Below are positions 52,696 to 64,000 of a stretch of 64,000 nt of DNA, piece after piece. The notes below the pieces were generated by a model. That model did not search any database and had not been told where the DNA came from. It saw only the letters and a list, made by a program, of their open reading frames with translations. Every line of letters starts with the position of its first letter. Positions within the stretch are counted from its first letter, which is position 1. Both the position numbers and the translations under genes were made by a program. The DNA comes from Russula earlei (lineage: Eukaryota > Basidiomycota > Agaricomycetes > Russulales > Russulaceae), in NCBI GenBank assembly GCA_025769875.1, contig JAGFNK010000011.1:62001-126000 (forward strand), given 5' to 3'.

Positions 52696-55440
52696 ATGAG
52701 ATACATAGCTCTACTCAGCGGCGGGAAGGACAGCTGCTACAACCTCTTACACTGCCACCAGAATGGTCACGAACTAGTCGCGGCCGCGTCTCTACGACCA
52801 GAACCCGGGAAAGGCGCGTTGTTCCCCCCCCCCTCTCCCACCCAACTTTTGTGCTTCGCGATCGCGATCGTTGACGAGTTTGGACCACAGAGGAGCTCGA
52901 CTCGTACCTCTACCAGACTGTGGGACAGGACGCCATCGAATTCGTCGCCCGGGCTCTGGACGTTCCTCTCTATAGGAAGGTAATCGGCGGCGCGGCGCTC
53001 GCTCAAGGCCCAGAGTACGGTGGGCGGGACGTGAACGAACGCGGAGGGGTCGCGGGGGACGAGACCGAGGATCTGTATGCCTTGCTCGCCGATGTCAAAG
53101 TAATGCGAGAGTCTCTCAGCGCATCCCCTTTTTCGCCAGTTGAGCATGTGGTATGCTGCAGTCTAAACATCCTGACGCTAGGGGTGTCTCCGTTGGCGCG
53201 ATCCTCTCAAACTACCAGCGCGTCCGCGTGGAGCACGTGTGAGTGCCTCCGCCCGGAAACCGATTCGTTCGTTGAGCTCATTCACATTATGTGTGTTTGC
53301 TTAGATGTCAGAGGCTGTCCTTGATCCCTTTGTGCTACTTGTGGCAGAGAGATCAAGCCGAGCTTCTATCAGAGATGATTGCGGCGGGGATGGAAGCCGT
53401 TCTCATCAAAGTTGCGGGAATTGGGCTGACCACGGGGCATCTTGGCAAGACTCTAACAGAGATGCAGCCCACGTTAACGACGTTGGTGTGTAGACCCCAT
53501 TCTAATATATATATATTTTCTTGTTAACGACGATCGGACTGTCTGTCTTAGAATACGCTGTATGGCTCGCACATCTGCGGGGAGGGAGGGGAATACGAAA
53601 CGTTGACTCTTGATTGTCCCTTATTCAAGCGGCGCATCAGACTGTCAGTTCCTCTCTACATAGTTATCCACCGTGTTGAACCTTTTCTCAGAATCGAGAC
53701 AGAGACTGTCATCCATTCGGACAGTGGTTTCGCCACCGTCGCATTCCTACGTGTCCGGCGTGCATCCCTTGGTCCAAAACCAGACCAATCCCGCGGCCTC
53801 GCTGTGCCGGCCTTACTTGATACTCCTTATCTCCAGGTCGCGAAAATCATTCAAGCTGGGTTGCTGAACGACGACCAGATCCCTGGGCGGATACAAACCC
53901 CAGGCTACTCCGACAGAGTGATAGGCAATCAACCGGATGTGCCTAATTCTTCCTGCGTCGGAAATTGGATTTCCGTGGCCAATGTACATAGGGACTTTCG
54001 TGATGCATCGGAAGTGTCCTTGGGGGACGAGGTTCGAGAATGCTTCCATATCCTACAACGTAAGGTCCCAATTCCGGTCCGGTTCTTAGGTTTGCTAACA
54101 ACCCGAAGGATGCCTGTCGGAACACTCGTTATCTCTCTGTCATATCGCTAATATGAACGTCTTCATTTCATCCATGGAAGACTTCGCTTCCATCAATGCG
54201 GTCTACGCAACCTTCTTCGGCGTCAGTCCGCCAGCGCGCGCTTGCGTAGCGGTGGACCTTCCTCATCCTCTGCGTGTGGTGCTCGACTGCGTCGCGCATG
54301 CCGAGCAGAACGTGGGCGATCGGAAGGCGTTGCACGTGCAGAGCTTAAGTTACTGGGCCCCAGCAAACATTGGCCCGTACTCCCAGGCGATCGTCGTAAG
54401 TCGAATTTTTTAGACCGAGCTTCGAGCGTCGAGCGCGGCCGCCTTGACCAGAGGCTGGGGAGGAGGAGCCAAGCCGTTGACGGACCCAAATCCCAGGTCG
54501 ACGAACGCATCTTCGTCTCGGGCCAGATAGGCCTCGTGCCCAGTTCCCTGACCATCCCGTCTCCACCCCAGTCTCTCGCCACGGAGATCCCGCTCGTGTC
54601 GCAGCACTCCGAGCGCATCCTGCAGGCGCTGTCGACGACGAGCGACGCTCACGCCCAACTGATCCTGTATTGGGTCACCCAAGAACGCCACATCTCGCAC
54701 GCAATAACCGCGGCGCGGCGTTTGGACGTGAGTCCGTGCAGAAGGCTTCTGTGCCCTCCTCCCCCTCCTCCGCGTCTTCCCTATGCTAGGAGCTGATGAC
54801 AAACTCACATCTTTTCATTTCTCGTTTCATCCACAGCGAGACGCCACGCCCACGCTCTTCTTGGCCGTGAGGGGTCTTCCGAAAGATGCCCTCATCGAGA
54901 AGCAGGTTCTCTACCATACGGGTCGAGGGATTTCCGCCATAGACGAAGAGGGCGACGTTACCGTTGTGTCCTGCCCTCCTATACATGGAACAGGTATCGA
55001 ACCCGTCACAGTTACACGCCCCCAAAGTAGGCCTTATCTGATTCGCATGCATCGTAGAAACACTCGCCGAAGGTGCCACTGAAGTGCGATCCGAAGTATC
55101 GCATCTTGAACACGCTACGGCCTCCGCGGCGGTGATTTGCGGTAGAGGCATATCGAGCTGGGCAAACATCTGTCATCGCATCAAAGTTTCGGCTCACTTT
55201 GAGGGCAGGCTCACCAGTGCCCTGTCAGCGAGGCTGTTTTACAACATCACGATCGTAACGGGTGGGGACACCTCTGTTTCAGAGCTGACCCGGTCGTCTC
55301 TGACTTTGGTAACAGATCTCCCACCGATTCAAAGTCTTTTTCATTCGAGCGGACCAGCGATCACACCTGTTCCTTGCCGCAGTATCCGCACACGAGATCA
55401 AAGCGATTGGGATTATGCATTTTGTATTTTGAGTGCATAG
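52696..55440 (+). CDS. DPH6: Diphthine-ammonia ligase Dph6 with C-terminal RidA-like domains
   Basis: Begins MRYIALLSGGKDSCYNLLHC, the SGGKDS PP-loop of the N-type ATP pyrophosphatase domain. Then come YLYQTVGQDAIEFVARALDV, YGSHICGEGGEYETLTLDCP, and after a linker two YjgF/RidA-type parts (NVFISSMEDFASINAVYATF and SYWAPANIGPYSQAIV with RIFVSGQIGLVP). This fused layout is normal for fungal Dph6, which makes the last amidation of diphthamide on EF2. Every junction I read keeps frame to the stop at 55438. The first intron (52814-52890) uses a GC donor, joining PGK to EELDSYLYQ. One acceptor (near 54107) lies directly after a branch-like CTAAC. Confidence 0.9.
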
Positions 55441-55574
55441 AGACTTTCCATGAGAGACCGTAAAGGAATGCGAGACGTGACTTAGAGACCCAGATGTGTG
55501 CAACGACAAACGACTTTTAATGGGAGATTAGATGCGCGATTGAAATCAAGAAGAGATTTGGTTGAGATTTGGAC

Positions 55575-58142
55575 TTAAGGGGTCTGTTCTTGCTTGAGTA
55601 CTCTCATCTCTCCTAGACGACGTCTCATATCTTTCTCTGTGCGGGTTGGAGGGACCATACGGCAGAGGACGGCCCCGACCTGCCAAATGCCAAAGCGGCG
55701 GTCAGCACACAAAATAGGGACAGAGGGCAACGAACCAGGGTGCAAAGTCCTCCAAAGCGAAGGACCCAAGCAACACCATTTTTACCGTAGAAAGTACCAG
55801 TGTTCGCCGGATTGTTGTGAGTTTCTGCATCCGCGAGCTTGAATATGGCACTTGATGCAAGGGCAGTCTTAAAAAGTTCCTATGAGCCTGGAGAAGGGGA
55901 TATGATGTGGACTCACTAGGAATTGAGGGAAGACAACGGCTAGATTATGGATACCGAGGATTGTCCCTCCAGCAACACGAGCGGATTTCTGATCGCTCTC
56001 GTTATCCGCGTGACTCTCAAACGAGCGGCGGCGGGTGAGTAATGGCTGGCGTTCATGATTGAGAAGAACGGTCCTAAGAAGATTCGGAGAGGACACGGTC
56101 CTCGTATGGGAAGCACGACGATTGACGATGCGTGCGGTCCTTTCGGGCGTTGAAGGTCGATCTAATTCTTTGAGGAACTAGCACGTAGACAATAAGTGCC
56201 AAGACCATGTGTCTATTGCACGACGCTGCTGACCTCCATTATGATGGCGAAGGGTACCCAACACGCGACTGCCCAACAGATACCGATCAAGCTAATAGCC
56301 ACGATGGCCTAGAAAGCAGTCAGCACATCGCTGCAAGCATGTAGGGGGGAACGAAAGGAATGCACACCTGCCAGACTTTGGTGATGAAGAAGGTGGAAGC
56401 GGAGATGAGGCTGAATAGCAACATGGCCCCCATCCAGATGTTGCGTAACAAAAACGGCATTATAGGCAGACGCAACGGTTTGCCTTTTCGCACGGCTTCT
56501 GCCTGCCATTGTCTAACGGTGCCTCTGAGACGCGAGAGTTCGGCGTCCTCGTCCTCGTCGTCACTGTAAGCGAGTAATCGAACGTCTCGGCGGGCAAGGT
56601 AAGGCAAAACTATCCCGGCGGCAACGGCGACTATGACGAACTTGGAGGTTAGCTCTGAATCGCGGTGCGTATGCGCATGGTTCGTACCAATGCTGTGGAT
56701 AAGCATAGCTAATGCGCCAGTGCGGGTGGCCACGTCCTTGTCTGGCTCTTTATCATATTGTTGCGCCAAAATTTGACCGACGTAGGTGGTACTGCACAGC
56801 AGACATAAGCGCAAGGAGGAAGACTGATTGTTTGACGGTGCTCACGAATAGAATAAGAAAGGGAACCTCAAAGTCTCTAAATTAACGAAATGCCCATGGG
56901 ATCTGTATCGAACACGTACCAGCCCATGAAGGCAAAGATTTGTACATAGCACACACGCCGTATGGGCTTTGGAAGCGCGACGACAGCAATGTAGATATTG
57001 TTCCAAATCTCCCGAAATGTTCTGAAGGGCTGTTAAGAACTGGTGGGTTTTCGAGATGAAGACTACGTACCCCTCAGAGGGCCTTTGTAGAGTGCGTTCC
57101 TCCTCCGTCTGGGTATAACAGGTGATCGAGACTGTGATCACAAGGACAACTATCACGATGACACAAAATTTCCTGAACTGATCACCACCAAGCAAACGGA
57201 TAATGGGAAGGCTTGCGAGGGGAAGGAAACCAAAGCCGTAGCCAACGATATTCCCTGCCTGGGTCATCCTGCTGTGCCAGGCATTCCCCGCGCTGAGCTG
57301 CTCGGGAGGGGTGATGTCGAGTAGAAGGTTGCGAAGGGAGGCTTGCAAAGCATTGAGGGCAAAGTCCAGGATGTAAAACGAGACGATGGCGAGCGCGATG
57401 GCAACATCGGAAGCCTGATTACGTATCAGTGGGGTAAGGAGTTTGGCGTGGGTACACTCGAACATGCCTGTCCGTGCTCCTTGGGATCCCAGTCGCCCAC
57501 ACCTATTCCGAACATGTCTACGAAAAGAGAAGCAATATCCTCGCAATAAGCCAAGGTCACGGTCGACACGACAAGGGCCACGGTTGACAGCACTATCCAA
57601 TACCGCCGACGATACTTGGATGTGGACGAGTCGGAGATCGCGCCTATGTAACTTTGTAAGGAGCCTGTCGTGAAAAAAAAAAAAAAAAAAGACAGGACTG
57701 TCTTGAGCTTACCGATGACTGGCTGGGCAATCAAACCAGAGATGGGACCGGCGAGCCACACGAGGCTAGTGACCTGCTCCGAAACGCCGAGGGAGAGTAA
57801 GAAGGGTGTGCCATATCTGGAGCAGCTCTAGTCAGCAGGATTGGCTGGATTGGAGGAACGTCGGGTTTACCCCAACTCGACGGTCCAGGCGATCTGGGCG
57901 CCGGCCATGGATACGCTGATGTTGAATAGATCAAGGGTGGAGAGACGAGGACGTTTTCCGTTGGGTTCATGTCTCGAGATGACGGAGGGACGACGTGATG
58001 GATTGTTGGAAGAGGGGGGATTGCTGGGTCGAGGAGTAGCGGGTCGAGTGGGGGACTCGCGGTCTGACCTGTTTCGAGCGCCAGGCCAAGGGATTTGAGT
58101 GGTCGGGTCAGGATCTACACCAGAGGGAGGTGGAAGGGGCAT
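55575..58142 (-). CDS. Sucrose/alpha-glucoside-type H+ symporter (GPH/SUT-like MFS)
   Basis: Starts at 58142 (MPLPPPSGVDPDPTTQIPWP), with a Pro/Ser-rich cytosolic start. The first membrane segments are DLFNISVSMAGAQIAWTVEL, SLVWLAGPISGLIAQPVIG, then the family loop AISDSSTSKYRRRYWIVLS, and ILDFALNALQASLRNLLLDI with PPEQLSAGNAWHSRMTQAGN. A long central loop (SDDEDEDAELSRLRG) separates halves, and the second half includes ISLIGICWAVACWVPFAIIM. The SxxxKYRRR loop and the NALQAS segment fit SUT-type carriers such as S. pombe Sut1. An intron at 57674-57692 has an 18-base T run as pyrimidine tract. Exact junctions not all checked. Confidence 0.8.
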
Positions 58143-58285
58143 TCGGGGGGTGTTGTTGAGGGGACGAGACGAGGTAGGTGAAGAGAGGGAGAGACATGAC
58201 CGCTAAATATGGGCGATCGATCGATCCATGTCCGTTCTATTACCGCCGAGGCATGGTGTACAATTAATTACAAACAACATCATCA

Positions 58286-60262
58286 TCAACGCAGAGATTG
58301 AATGGATGTCCCTCTCCGGTGCCCGTGTCCGTGATGGTGGAGATCAAGGCTAGGTAAAGGTTTCGATAGCAGGTTGAATGCTAGTCGCCGACTCGGCGTA
58401 GGCGTGCTTGCTACCGTCGCCGTCCCGCTAAAACTCGTCTCCTTCTCCGGAGGGTCAGGGAACACTGCGTATTCACTCGGAGGCCCCTTGAGCTTCTCCG
58501 CCTCCACGTCGTCCTTCGAAAGTGCGCTCAGAGAGCTATTACGCGACGGAGGCGTCCGGAAGACTGAACTTGGCTGTCCAAGTCCGTCCGACGTTTGCGA
58601 TCGCACCGCGCTTGGCACTCCCGTGCCCGTGTTGGTGCCTATTCGATTGCGCGATGTCGTGTCCTGTGAGAGCGTATGTGCTGTCGCAATCAAGGGTGAT
58701 CGTCCGAGCTGGGCAGCAGAAAACGAGGGACGTAAGCGACGTCGTGTGGCAACAAACCCGCTCACGTCGGGCAACGCAGAAAGGTTATCCGATGGCCCAG
58801 CACCACCGAGGGGCGCAGCCGGCAAAGGGACAACTGATTCCGTCGTCTTGGTCTCCGTGGACCCGCTACCACTTCGATTCCGGCGAAGATAAGCCTCCAT
58901 GGCGTTGGCATCCTGCTCCCGCACGCGTGATGCAATCGGTGTCAGCGCAGACGCTGGGTTAGAAACGGACGAAAAAAGATTGCTGCTCGAATATGCAAAA
59001 CCAGGCGCAGGTGAGACCGAGAATGTACCCGTGCTGCTCGATGAGGAAGCACCAGAACGATATGTGTTTTGAGGGGAAGTAGACGAGAAGCCACTGTTGT
59101 ATGAATGCCCCGATGGCAAGCTTTCGACGTCACCGCTGTCAGAGGTACCAGTCGTGTGGCTCGCTGCAGACCCGCTGCGATTCCGCATTGCGTTTCCCAC
59201 TCCTAACGACTTCATCTGCGGCTCGAAGGCATCCAATTCCGCCGCACGGGCTGCAGCCTGAGCAAACACACGCCGAGCCCTCTTGTTGAGCTCCACCTGT
59301 GTTCGGGCAGTACTCTCAAGTGTATCACGGGTACTGTAACTGATCCCATAGGAACAGAAGCTCATTTTTCAGTCGGACACCGTGGCTGGATACAAGCACT
59401 TACGAGTACGCATAATCGGACGGTGAGTATCCTTTGTTGTTTTTGGCCGCAAATTGGCATCCCCTTTCAATCAACAATTGCACAATCTGTTGCAGATTCA
59501 ATCCCCATCAATATGCTGGAAGCCTGAGATCGTTACCCACAGGAATGTGTCCCCAGGCACTTGCACTGTCACGATGTCACCAAAGTCTCATGTCTGAATG
59601 CGCTGAGGACATACTAGTGCAGTGGCGCGTTTCCTTGATTATCGGATAGGTCAAAGTCGGCCCCTAGATCGCAGAGCATCTAGGGAAACCGGGTATTGGA
59701 GGGCGAACAAGGAGATGAGAGGAAAACACACCCGAGACAGTTCCTCATTTCCTCTCAAAGCCGCGACATGTAGCGCGGTTTTCCCCGATGAATCCGACCA
59801 GTCTAGTATAAACGGATAGCGGTCGTAATACAACCTTGCCATCCGAAGGACAGCACTCATAAAATCTGGGTCTGAGGTAGCGTACGGTGGAATCAAAGGC
59901 GGCTTCATCTCCGCAAGCAGAATTAGAATCGTGCTGTTCTCTGAATCCTGTCGGAAAGGCCAAGTTAGAGATACCAAGAGGGGGGGATCTGGTTGGCCAT
60001 ACCCTGCTGAGCTCGTCGTCGTCGTGCCCCTCATTTAGAAGATATTCAAACATGTCCTCATGCCCTTCTACTACGGCCCATGCCAGTGATGTGTACCGCT
60101 TCGGACCAGGGTCAGGATTTCGCATGTCAATGCGCTGGACGAGACGCTTGACGAGAAAGAGGTTGTTTTCTAGGTGTATCTCAGCATTGCATGAGACAAG
60201 GTGCAATAAAAGTCACCTTTTACCGCCTTTCTCAGGCGCGCACTGGTATTCTTCTCAGCCAT
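58286..60262 (-). CDS. Ankyrin-repeat protein, AVO2-like (TORC2 component)
   Basis: The start at 60262 gives MAEKNTSARLRKAVK, spliced to ENNLFLVKRLVQRIDMRNPD. Ankyrin repeats follow: YTSLAWAVVEGHEDMFEYLL, SGKTALHVAALRGNEELSR, LCDLGADFDLSDNQGNAPLH and WGHIPIVQLLIERGCQFAAK with NNKGYSPSDYAYS. Then a long Ser-rich C-terminus (58286-59365) begins SFCSYGISYSTRDTLESTA. The opening RLRxA...NLxLVKRLxxR and the spacing of repeats match yeast Avo2, a TORC2-associated protein. All introns I read are GT-AG. The Ser-rich tail suits phospho-regulation. An unrelated ankyrin protein cannot be ruled out. Confidence 0.75.
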
Positions 60263-60407
60263 GTCGCGGTTGTGAAGGGATCAAGTGGAGAAGGGAGAAG
60301 AACGCACTGAGCGTCCATCAAGCCCCCTTCACTCATCATTCCAAATTAGCATCACGTGACATCCTTTGTTGTCGTTTCACGCGGAAGCTGAGATTCCCAC
60401 AACCCAA

Positions 60408-61086
60408 ATGCCCAAGGTCATCTCCAGATCTGCTGTCTCTACTTCTGCCGATGGTCCGTTCTTTTGCCGTTCAAATAAAACATTAAATAGACGTTCGCTA
60501 TCATAGCACGACCAACGGCGTCCTCTGCAGCCGCGTTGAAAGTGTATTGTGAGCCCGCTCTTAGATCTCACCACAGCTTTGCTCACCGGGACACAGATTG
60601 TATATGCGGCGAATTCATAGCAAGTTTCTCTCTCACAACGATCTAAACAGCTCTAATGAACAACCCTAGCTCGTCATTGATGCCGCTCTATCGTCTCTAC
60701 CACGACGGCAGACAGACGGTGCGATTATAGTCCGCTCACAAAATAAAGATGGGGTGAAGGCAAGAGCGTTTAAGCTCAATGCGCAATCTTGCGATCCGAT
60801 ACTGATTGAGAGGTCCGTTCCTGTGTTTTGGTGCTGATGTTTGTTGACCTTGTCAAGGTCGCGAGGGGGACACGAGCGGCAATACAGATTTCAATGCCCC
60901 AGGTGCGCGCTACCCGTCGGTTATCAACCCAATCCGCCCCCGGCAACAGCTGGACCATTCCTGTATATCTTCAAAGGGGCCTTGACGCAAGTACAAGGCC
61001 AGTTACCCCAAGACGCATTTGACGACGAAGAACCCGTCGATCTGACATCAGATAACGCCACGATATCAAACACAACTCAAGAGTAA
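60408..61086 (+). CDS. STEEP1 (CXorf56) family protein
   Basis: Five exons, 60408-60453, 60507-60548, 60597-60619, 60670-60812 and 60858-61086, sum to 483 nt, 160 aa. It starts MPKVISRSAVSTSAD and contains the family hallmarks VYYCICGEFILVID, LSSLPRRQTDGA, HERQYRFQCPRCALPVGYQ and GPFLYIFKGALTQVQGQLPQ. The Cys pairs (CIC and CPRC) probably bind zinc. In animals STEEP1 helps STING leave the ER; fungi lack STING, so the ancestral role is open, perhaps in ER membrane curvature or splicing. Exon 3 is only 23 nt, and the intron after it uses a GC donor (GCAAGT). Confidence 0.85.
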
Positions 61087-62220
61087 ATTCATGATCTATG
61101 AGCCATAAGGACATATATTTGCAGGCACGTAAAAGTAGGCAGGGAACACGTAGCAGACAACCTTCGATTCGAGATTCGAACTCCATGGGGTATTCAAGGT
61201 GATTCGCGTCTAGTAATGATGGTGGATCAGCGAGGGAAACCAAGGGAAGCTTCATGCGAAAGAAGGGTGTTGTTGTGACTCAGCTACCGTTGTAGAAAAA
61301 CAGTCATGACAGCAAGGCCAGATAGACGTGGCACTTTGCCATTCATACAGTGTGAATATAATTGTCATCATAGATTGGATGGGATGGTGAAGGGTATAGG
61401 CCAATCCCTTACCTTGGAAATCCGTCTGCACAACCCACAGTAAGACCCAAAGCTGAAGTGCTGCGTGCGCATGGAGTTGACGTGCCGACGCTAAAATAAA
61501 AAGGTACGAGCGTGATGGCATATTTGTATTTGTGATGGATTTGCACGTGCATCTAGCAAACTCGTTTCGCACGTGTGGCAACTACAAAACTCATCGTTCG
61601 AATATCCCATTGGTGGTCGTTGTGCGCAGCAGCCGCCTTATCGCGAGTCGTATGTCCTCAAAAACAGGTGTCAAAATCATCCAGCCCAGAGTCGAAATCC
61701 CAGGGCCAACTTTTTTTCTGTCGTGTCTCTTGACAAACACTCCGCAGTACTTCCTTCGCACCGTCTCCTTTATTGGGTTGCTTGATTTCGTTCAACGGGT
61801 ATTCGCATGGCCACCACCCCCCCTGATAAGGTTAAAGTTAAAAAATGAGGGGGCAGAATGATTCTTTTTCTCCCATGTTGGCATTATCGATTATCAACCA
61901 AAGTACGTACCGCCTGGGCGCAATTAAGCAAGTAGTTAGGCTCGCCATGTCACTCGTGCGTGTTCTGCGACAACGGCTCGAACGATATGGTGGTGTTGTA
62001 CGGGTATTGTTGCAATCCATATGTTTCTGTACGGTGATCAATACGATATGTACTACACGAATCCAAGGTGGACACAACAAACAGAAATATTGAACCTAGA
62101 GAGACAAAGGACTGCGCTTACGTCATCTGGCGCGGTGGTCAGGGCCAGGCCAGAGTGTCAGTCAGCCAGGCAGGACGCGCGATTGCGCCCTCTGTCACGG
62201 TCAGTTCAGTTCCTACTGTC
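61087..62220. other. 1.1-kb region without a supported gene
   Basis: Short frames on both strands have no motifs. It includes the 3' end of the STEEP1-like gene and the promoter of the next gene. No repeat or RNA structure stood out. Confidence 0.5.
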
Positions 62221-63519
62221 ATGGACCTCCCATCGTCCCGCGAGCTGGAGCTGGAGGCCCTGTTGCGCAAAAAAGACTCTCAGCTCGCGGAATTGACCGT
62301 ATGTCCCCTCGTCCGGCACCTCATCTTATGTTCGCACTAATAACCTTCCCGTGGCGGTGTCCCAGGACGAGGCCAACGCCCTCCGCCAGCATCTCTCGAC
62401 TCAGCCCAGTCCCTCTCTCACCGAGCCCTTGTCCCTTCCGCCTGCGCTCATATCTCTGCTCCTGGACCCACATTGATGCCGCATCGGCAGAAGCCAGCGT
62501 TAGGTCATCGTCCACCACCGTTAATTCTGCCCTCGCGCAGCGCGCCAAGCTTCTACAAGAAGAAAATGACGAGCTTTACGAATTGCTGAAAAGTAGCGAA
62601 ACGGGAAAACTTAAAGAGGAAGTGCGCAGCCTGAGACGAGTAGTTAATAGGCTGGAGACGGCGCTTCGAGGTGTGTCAAGCGTACGACGATGTGGTCCTC
62701 TATGTCGACTTGATGCCACCCTTCTCGTCCGCAGAATCTCACCAGGTCATTCGGTCCCTCTCGTAAGTGTCGTCTACTCGAAGGATTTTAGGGGGCACCC
62801 ACATGTGTTTCAGAGACGAACTAGAAAAGTCTTACGAAATCGTAATACCACCTACACGTCCAGTGAACTCGTCTTCCCGACACGCGCACCAAGGACCTCC
62901 GCATATGCAAACGGCGTCCAGCGGCAACCCCAATGGAAATGGCCATGGGAGAGGGAGTGGAAGCGGAACCGTCAACAAGGTCCCCCCTACCGCACCCCGC
63001 GCACACAAGAAGCCACGACTCGCCGACACTCGGGGTTCGCCTGTCACCGCGAGCAATGCTCTTCCCCGTGTGCAAACGCAGACGCGTGGTCGCTCCGCGT
63101 CCCATCACATGGACTCGCCTGACAACTCACCGTTGCAGTCTCCAGACACCCGGAAGGCACCCAGCGGGAAGTTCGAATCGGCCGCAGAAGAAGAAGCCGA
63201 ACGGGTGCGTGGGCGAGAGCGAGAACGAGAACGAGGTCGGAGCAGAGATAGAGAGAGGGGACGTGAGGCCGAGAGACGGACTCGTCACCGATCCCCTGCG
63301 GCTGCGCGCGAGCCTCGGGATCGCGATCGAAATAAGGAGCGTGATCGTGCCCGTGAGCGAGACCGCCCTCGGGAACGAGAACGAGAACGAGACAGGGACC
63401 GGACTTCTAGGCGTGGGGTTGGGCACGGCCGTAAGGGCCGTTCGGGGGGCGGCACTGGCGGTAGCGGATACAATGGAAGCGACCGGGACCGGACATTGGC
63501 CGAGAGAATGGGACTCTAA
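62221..63519 (+). CDS. WTAP/Mum2-like coiled-coil protein with RE/RD-rich tail
   Basis: Five exons, 62221-62298, 62366-62408, 62491-62670, 62735-62762 and 62814-63519, sum to 1035 nt, 344 aa. Coiled-coil segments are ELELEALLRKKDSQLAELTD, LAQRAKLLQEENDELYELL and LKEEVRSLRRVVNRLETAL, then ESHQVIRSLSDELEKSYEI. The C-terminus is a long Arg/Glu/Asp repeat (RERERERGRSRDRERGR) ending LAERMGL. The LQEENDEL segment and layout suggest WTAP/Mum2, a subunit of the m6A methyltransferase complex, but other splicing-linked coiled-coil proteins look similar. The intron 62409-62490 bridges two frames and is my choice. Confidence 0.6.
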
Positions 63520-63915
63520 TTATCCTCTCGCATCATAAAGACCTTCAATACGCTGGGACGGACCTGCATGAATTCAGAGCCATTTATGGACCAGCCAGGA
63601 TAGTGTATCGGTACGGACCCTCTTATTCTCACGATGCACACCATTGTAGCTCTAGCTGACGCTTCTTGCTTTGACTCGCCCATGCACGGCTACGTAGTCT
63701 GTATTAATTGTTTTTCCGGTTGTCTGCTTTCCGTCAAATGTGTATACATTCACCCCGACCCGTATCAGCACCTCTGTCCACACTGTCCTATAACAGGATG
63801 CGATGCGATGCGTTCGTTTGAATTGTGGTTCCTCCGAACATCTTCCCAGGTTATTATCGTACGATCACCCACATGGCGTGGTATGATCAGTTTCGGGTCT
63901 ACCGAAGGCATCCGC
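63520..63915. other. 3' flanks between convergent genes
   Basis: No gene supported. A 111-aa plus-strand frame from 63634 is Cys-rich and lacks a spliced context. Confidence 0.5.
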
Positions 63916-64000
63916 TTAGTCAAGGTACTTGATGTCAAAGCAGCCAGAGTGTCCCGTGCGGCCCGTTGATGCGGCAGTCGTGTCAAACTTGGGGCGTAAG
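63916..64000 (-). CDS. Last exon of a gene running off the right edge
   Basis: The complement reads KFDTTAASTGRTGHSGCFDI then KYLD and a stop (63916-63918). The sentence-like composition and position suggest a real C-terminus, but the fragment is too short to name. Confidence 0.35.
   Translation of the reverse strand, partial: LRPKFDTTAASTGRTGHSGCFDIKYLD

Noticed and set aside
52696..55440. DPH6 and a separate RidA gene
   Set aside because: Exons chain in one frame through both RidA-like parts, and this fusion is the normal fungal Dph6 architecture.

Overview
This is a gene-dense fungal nuclear window, almost certainly from a basidiomycete and probably an Agaricomycete. Most genes carry many short introns (about 45-60 nt, GT...CTNA...AG), intergenic gaps are short, genes lie on both strands, and there is an Agaricomycete-type protein kinase (conserved HRD and MYPEGFHP motifs) plus basidiomycete-style transposons. 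Nothing bacterial, organellar or viral was seen.

Layout. 0-19 kb (unique): a partial Bfr1-like gene, NHP2, a JMJD7-like JmjC hydroxylase with broken frames, ELG1/ATAD5, a bHLH factor, the TFIIF alpha subunit, a long coiled-coil protein, a 123-aa protein, a broken DUF1992/DNAJC28-like gene and a kinase. 19.6-31 kb (repeats): a complete PIF/Harbinger element (202-bp inverted repeats, TTA target duplication) beside a decayed Mutator-like element, followed by a decayed multicopy gene interrupted by solo LTRs with target duplications and by a tRNA-headed SINE-like insert. The older layers have lost CpG and carry CGA-to-TGA stops. 32-64 kb (unique): a SCaMC-type mitochondrial carrier, an unknown gene, a Tvp38/VTT membrane protein, both cytosolic Phe-tRNA synthetase subunits (alpha at 38.5 kb, beta at 50-52.6 kb), a Prm10/ThrE-type protein, a GNAT acetyltransferase, EMC10, a 200-aa unknown, a Bsd2/Ndfip-like protein, DPH6, a sucrose-type transporter, an AVO2-like ankyrin protein, a STEEP1-family protein, a WTAP-like coiled-coil protein and a partial last gene.

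Functional themes. Translation is well represented: PheRS alpha and beta, DPH6 (diphthamide on EF2), NHP2 (H/ACA snoRNP) and possibly Bfr1. PheRS beta and DPH6 share a 95-bp divergent promoter. Endomembrane and ER functions (EMC10, Tvp38-like, Bsd2-like, STEEP1-like) form another loose group. I see no operon-like or biosynthetic cluster, and no convincing new system. The most informative parts are the stratified transposon nest, four inferred GC-AG introns, and several conserved genes with single-base frame breaks or a nonsense codon. Exon boundaries were read by eye from splice signals and conserved protein frames; where a full set of exons sums to a whole number of codons I say so.
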